This document shows positions 4,976-7,227 of a DNA stretch of 7,227 nucleotides, in pieces. How positions within the stretch are numbered: position 1 is the first letter of the stretch; the number at the start of each line of letters is the position of its first letter. The translations under genes were made by a program, and so were the position numbers. The stretch lies in contig CALAUZ010000065.1 of NCBI GenBank assembly GCA_937892105.1, forward strand, positions 1 to 7,227, given 5' to 3'. The stretch is from an uncultured Fretibacterium sp. Its GTDB lineage: Bacteria > Synergistota > Synergistia > Synergistales > Aminobacteriaceae. The notes below the pieces were generated by a model. The model was not told the DNA's origin. It ran no database searches and saw nothing but the letters and a program-made list of their open reading frames with translations.

Positions 4976-5232
4976 CTATTCTCTCTTTGAAGAAGGCTTA
5001 TTTTTCTTTCCTCCAGCCTCTTCAGCCCCTTTAGCGTGGCGTAATCTTAGCTCTGACAAGGCTTTGTCAGGATAGGAAGTCAGCGGGCTCACAGGCCAGA
5101 CTATAAGCGGGCTAGAACGTTTTTTTCAATCACAAACTCTGCTGATTTTTTAGAAAACAGGCCGTAATTTAGCCGTAATTGGGCCGTTTTTGATAGCAAG
5201 ATATAAAAAATCAATTCTTTCTTACTGAACGG
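4976..5232 (-). pseudogene. Unrecognised small reading frame split at an A7 run
   Basis: Two overlapping minus-strand frames look like one gene. The first is open from 5232 and reads KKELIFYILLSKTAQLRLNY, then GLFSKKSAEFVIEKN, stopping at 5101-5103. The second, open from 5125, reads SSPLIVWPVSPLTSYPDKAL, then SELRLRHAKGAEEAGGKKNK, PSSKRE, stopping at 4976-4978. They join by a -1 shift at the A7 run (5120-5126), where the codons are GAA-AAA-AAC. The basic, Lys/Ser-rich C-terminus is coding-like. No ATG is seen; TTG at codon 7 of the first frame or an upstream lost start are the options. Family unknown. Decay by homopolymer slippage is likelier than programmed frameshifting. Confidence 0.35.
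5161..5191. repeat. Three 11-base-phased GCCGT(A/T)(A/T)TT repeats
   Basis: GCCGTAATT starts at 5161 and again at 5172, and a related GCCGTTTTT starts at 5183: exact 11-base spacing, about one helical turn. The phase is not a multiple of three, so a protein repeat cannot explain it. Phased short repeats often bind a regulator or initiator, but three copies of 9 bases are fewer and shorter than usual plasmid iterons. Confidence 0.5.
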
Positions 5233-5249
5233 CTACACAGTAGGAAAAG

Positions 5250-5323
5250 AAGCAGATCACACTTTGTTATAAGTATTTTGGGGTAATATTCTGACGGTTA
5301 TCGTCAACCCGTGATCTCTGCTT
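5250..5323. promoter_or_regulatory. Inverted repeats in the ardC upstream region
   Basis: AAGCAGATCAC (5250-5260) pairs with GTGATCtcTGCTT (5311-5323) over 11 bp with a 2-base bulge. Inside lies a small perfect hairpin TGACG-gttat-CGTCA (5292-5306). The pair sits 110-185 bases before the ardC start and could be an operator, a transfer-related site or a leader structure. I found no convincing -35/-10 pair between here and the start codon. Confidence 0.35.
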
Positions 5324-5383
5324 TTCTTAAACCGCCGTATCGACAGCCGCGCCGTTCTTCTTTGACGGTATAGTCTCTGCCAA

Positions 5384-5424
5384 GTTGAAAACAACAAGAA
5401 ACAACAGCAACAACAAGAAAGGAG
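5384..5424 (+). promoter_or_regulatory. CAA-rich leader and ribosome binding site of ardC
   Basis: The 40 bases before the start are almost free of U and G and consist of repeated AAC/CAA/ACAAG units, followed by AAAGGAG (5418-5424) 10 bases before ATG 5435. Such unstructured CA-rich leaders can aid ribosome loading. The strong ribosome binding site decides the start. Confidence 0.5.
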
Positions 5425-5434
5425 TAGCCCAAAG

Positions 5435-6357
5435 ATGGCGAAAACAGATAATTTCAGAGAAGAAATAACGGCGAAAATAATCACAGCCCTTGAGACGGGC
5501 ACAGCCCCATGGCAGCAACCATGGAATGGAGCTGAAGCACTGCAGAACGCTGTGACAAAACACCAATACACTGGGATAAATACCATTATCCTATCTCTAG
5601 CAGCGATGAGCTTAGACGGCGGTAAATATCCGCGCTGGCTCACATACAATCAATCGGCAGAACAGGGCTGGAAAGTCAAGAAAGGCTCTAAAGGCACTCA
5701 CGTCCTGCTCTGGAAGCCAACGGTCTGTACTGATGAGAACGGTAAACGGGAAATCACGGCAGTCCTCCAGCGGACGTTCACAGTCTTTCACGCGAGTCGA
5801 ATTGAAGGGATTCCAGAGTATATTCCACCAGAAGTAAACATCATTGAGGCTCACGAGAAGGCCGATAGGATCATTGATCATAGCGGAGCGAAGATTGTGT
5901 TCGGCGGCGGCGAGGCATTCTACAGCCCCAGTGAAGATTACATTCAAATGCCGCCAAAGACGGATTTCAGGACAGCCGAGGGGTACTACTCAACATTTTT
6001 GCATGAACTCTGTCACTTCACAGGCCACCCAAGCCGGTTAGATCGCGTCCAGCGTTGTGTGGCCGATTTAGCAAAGATTACGCCTTTGAGGAGCTAATCG
6101 CCGAGATGGAAAGTCTCTTTGTGGCTACATCGGCCGGTATCCCTCAGTCGGAAACAGAATTCCAGAATCACGCCAGTTATATAGATAGCTGGCTCGGCAA
6201 CCTGCGTAACGAAAATATGTACATCTTCAAAGCGGTGGCAGAGGCAAGCAAAGCGGCCGGGTATTTGTTGCGGAGAGCTGTGATAGCTGCAGGCGGCTCA
6301 GAAGATGAAGAGGCTGCGGCTCAGAGCGGTAACGGTGCAGACAGCCAGCAGGAATAA
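5435..6357 (+). pseudogene. ardC: ArdC-family antirestriction protein, broken by a one-base frameshift
   Basis: ArdC proteins, carried by conjugative plasmids and ICEs, bind ssDNA and help incoming DNA escape host restriction. The N-terminal ArdC domain is clear: GTAPWQQPWN (22-31), KHQYTGINTIIL (42-53), RWLTYNQSAEQGW (67-79), KKGSKGTHVLLWK (82-94). A zincin metallopeptidase domain follows, with HELCHFTGHPSRL (190-202) holding the HExxH zinc site. The first frame then drifts to a stop (6095-6097), while the frame 6055-6357 continues the family pattern: CGRFSKDYAFEELIAEM, whose Glu would be the third zinc ligand, then ASYIDSWLGNLRNE and the KAAGYLLRRA helix. Adding one base near 6054-6057 would give a normal protein of about 308 aa. 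The break falls between the HExxH and the third zinc ligand, so the peptidase should be inactive unless it is a sequencing error. Its GC content is higher than that of the restriction operon. Confidence 0.88.
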
Positions 6358-6400
6358 GAATGCAACACGGTAACTGTGGGTAACGAAGAACAGAAATTGA

Positions 6401-6427
6401 CGGGCTGTGAGATACCCGCCTTTTGTT
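6401..6427 (+). terminator. Possible weak terminator after ardC
   Basis: CGGG (6401-6404) and CCCG (6415-6418) form a 4-bp GC stem with a 10-nt loop, followed by CCTTTTGTT. It lies about 45 bases after the ardC stop and touches the 3' end of the convergent toxin gene. The stem is short, so this is a tentative call. Confidence 0.3.
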
Positions 6428-6710
6428 ACTTCAATCCACCCATTTTTTTGTAAATATCGCCTCGCGCACCTGCAAGAAGTGTGTTTATAACCACAATTTT
6501 GTTCTTGATGATCGCATATACAATGTGCCAATCTCCAAGCTTAATACGATAATATGTATTACGCTTACCACTGATTTTTTTAACATTGACCCTCTCTGGA
6601 TGCTCTCCGACTAATAATTCTTTGATGGAGTCAATATAAGCTTCCCTAACATCCTCGTGAGCCTTGAAAAACTTATCGGCAAATTTTGTGTATTGAATTT
6701 CATATATCAT
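6426..6710 (-). CDS. RelE/ParE-superfamily toxin of a type II toxin-antitoxin pair
   Basis: A 94-aa basic protein with the RelE/ParE fold signature: N-terminal IYEIQYTKFADKFFKAH (2-18), a helical SIKELLVGEHPERVNVKK (28-45), the central strand YYRIKLGDWHIVYAI (53-67) and the C-terminal strand KIVVINTLLAGARGDIYKK (71-89). Such toxins cleave ribosome-bound mRNA (RelE type) or poison gyrase (ParE type); sequence alone does not decide here. The usual second Arg after LGD[WY] is His62, while R55 and R83 are candidate functional basics. It starts 17 bases after the antitoxin stop in the same direction, the normal antitoxin-first order, and its own ribosome binding site is weak (GTGAAA). Length and both ends look intact. 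Confidence 0.88.
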   Translation of the reverse strand: MIYEIQYTKFADKFFKAHEDVREAYIDSIKELLVGEHPERVNVKKISGKRNTYYRIKLGDWHIVYAIIKNKIVVINTLLAGARGDIYKKMGGLK

Positions 6711-6727
6711 TTTTCACATGACGAAAC

Positions 6728-6991
6728 TTACACAGTGAAACGTTCAACAGCAGCGATGCTTAAATCATCATCAGTTAGTGCATCAATCTCCGCCAGAATC
6801 TCTTCAGATTCCTCCGGCGAAGCTTCCTGAATGTTGTTTGTCAATTTGTAAAAATGGTTCTGCTTCATTTTTTCAAGGTATTCTTTTATAGCCTCTCTTA
6901 TTACGTCTGTCATTGTCATACCAAACACAGAAGCTAACTTTTTGATGTCAAAAATTTCAGCTTCATTCATTCTTAGATTAATTGCTTTCAT
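6728..6991 (-). CDS. Ribbon-helix-helix antitoxin (RelB/CopG-like)
   Basis: An 87-aa protein partner of the downstream toxin: it neutralises the toxin by direct binding and should repress its own operon. The N-terminus fits a ribbon-helix-helix DNA-binding domain: strand KAINLRM (2-8), helix NEAEIFDIKKLASVFG (9-24), turn, and helix MTDVIREAIKEYLEKMKQ (27-44). The acidic C-terminal half, with EASPEESEEILAEIDALTDD (about 56-75), is the expected disordered toxin-binding region. A perfect AGGAGG (7003-7008) lies 11 bases before the ATG, much stronger than the toxin's site, giving the usual antitoxin excess. First gene of a two-gene operon convergent with ardC. Confidence 0.87.
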   Translation of the reverse strand: MKAINLRMNEAEIFDIKKLASVFGMTMTDVIREAIKEYLEKMKQNHFYKLTNNIQEASPEESEEILAEIDALTDDDLSIAAVERFTV

Positions 6992-7034
6992 ACCGCCAAA
7001 TACCTCCTATAAGTTATTCTTTTTATTTTTTGTT

Positions 7035-7047
7035 CTTTACTGTAAAG
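7035..7047. promoter_or_regulatory. Dyad, candidate operator of the toxin-antitoxin operon
   Basis: CTTTAC-t-GTAAAG is a perfect 6-base dyad just downstream of the -10 of the antitoxin promoter. Its half GTAAAGAT (7042-7049) recurs at 7078-7085, inside the promoter spacer. Short repeated dyads near the start site are what ribbon-helix-helix antitoxins usually bind, so autoregulation here is a reasonable inference. Confidence 0.5.
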
Positions 7048-7067
7048 ATCATTCCATATTATGAATT

Positions 7068-7096
7068 AGTATATATCGTAAAGATAGTAAGGTCAA
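7068..7096 (-). promoter_or_regulatory. Promoter of the toxin-antitoxin operon
   Basis: On the minus strand TTGACC (7091-7096) and TATACT (7068-7073) are separated by exactly 17 bases, close to the sigma-70 consensus. The distance to the AGGAGG ribosome binding site is about 60 bases, leaving an AT-rich leader. Confidence 0.7.
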
Positions 7097-7136
7097 TATA
7101 TCTCATATATCCCGTATTGCTATATTTTAACAGTCT

Positions 7137-7226
7137 TTAGCCGTGTTCTCGAACAAATTCTTCCATGATTTCAATGGCCTCGTACAGATCGACGCGCCTG
7201 TCGGTCGTAATTTTCATCCCGTACTT
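7137..7226 (-). CDS. C-terminal tail of an unrecognised protein, cut by the right edge
   Basis: The minus strand reads 29 codons from the window edge to TAA at 7137-7139: KYGMKITTDRRVDLYEAIEI, then MEEFVREHG. It is charged and helical in character. An internal ATG (codon 4) has no ribosome binding site, so it probably continues upstream beyond the window. The short string DLYEAI also occurs in the frameshifted gene at 4746-4944. Family unknown. Confidence 0.45.
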   Translation of the reverse strand, partial: KYGMKITTDRRVDLYEAIEIMEEFVREHG

Positions 7227-7227
7227 G

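Noticed and set aside
5257..5649. Minus-strand ORF of 130 aa with a Cys-rich hydrophobic stretch
   Set aside because: It is antisense to the ardC start; its CSCCCCCFLLF-like stretch is the complement of the CAA-rich leader, not a membrane helix.
5612..5947. Minus-strand ORF of 111 aa
   Set aside because: Entirely antisense to the conserved ArdC coding sequence; shadow frame.
6298..6531. Minus-strand ORF of 77 aa between ardC and the toxin gene
   Set aside because: It overlaps the end of ardC and the 3' half of the toxin gene in another frame, and has no ribosome binding site or motif.

Overview
The window looks like an accessory 'genome-defence' island, or the scarred remains of an integrated mobile element, in an anaerobic, mesophilic bacterium. 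Strong AGGAGG-type ribosome binding sites, TTGACA/TATAAT-type promoters, ArdC and a linked amidoligase/cyclotransferase remnant would fit Synergistota or Firmicutes-like gut, rumen or digester bacteria. The taxonomic guess is weak and rests on style, not on a marker gene.

Layout from left to right. (1) 1-660: no intact gene. A degenerate duplicated block, with a perfect 26-base direct repeat at 160-185 and 518-543, reads on the minus strand as pieces of an unrecognised repeat-containing protein that runs off the left edge. (2) 666-3794, minus strand: an intact three-gene restriction-modification operon read right to left: a C5-cytosine methyltransferase, a type IIS-like restriction endonuclease with a FokI-like C-terminal nuclease domain (AlwI-type overall), and a Vsr-family T:G mismatch endonuclease. 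A good promoter (TTGACA-N17-TATATT) embedded in palindromes lies upstream of the methyltransferase. (3) 3973-4741: a scar made of three gene stubs: the C-terminal end of an unknown minus-strand gene, a plus-strand amidoligase fragment, and the C-terminus of a gamma-glutamyl-cyclotransferase (AIG2-like) protein, closed by a strong hairpin terminator. (4) 4746-5434: mostly broken small minus-strand reading frames, three 11-base-phased repeats, and the leader of the next gene. (5) 5435-6357, plus strand: an ArdC-type antirestriction protein (ssDNA-binding N-domain plus HExxH metallopeptidase domain), split by a one-base frameshift. (6) 6426-6991, minus strand: an intact RelE/ParE-type toxin and ribbon-helix-helix antitoxin pair with its own promoter. 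(7) 7137-7226: the C-terminal tail of an unknown minus-strand gene cut by the right edge.

How they fit together: the intact genes are two self-maintaining modules (R-M-Vsr and toxin-antitoxin), while the mobile-element cargo between them (ArdC, amidoligase, cyclotransferase, small ORFs) is frameshifted or deleted. The restriction operon is also more AT-rich than ardC (about 40% against 57% GC in one 60-base sample each), suggesting a different origin. The simplest reading is a decaying mobile element in which the addictive modules persist and the transfer-related genes decay.
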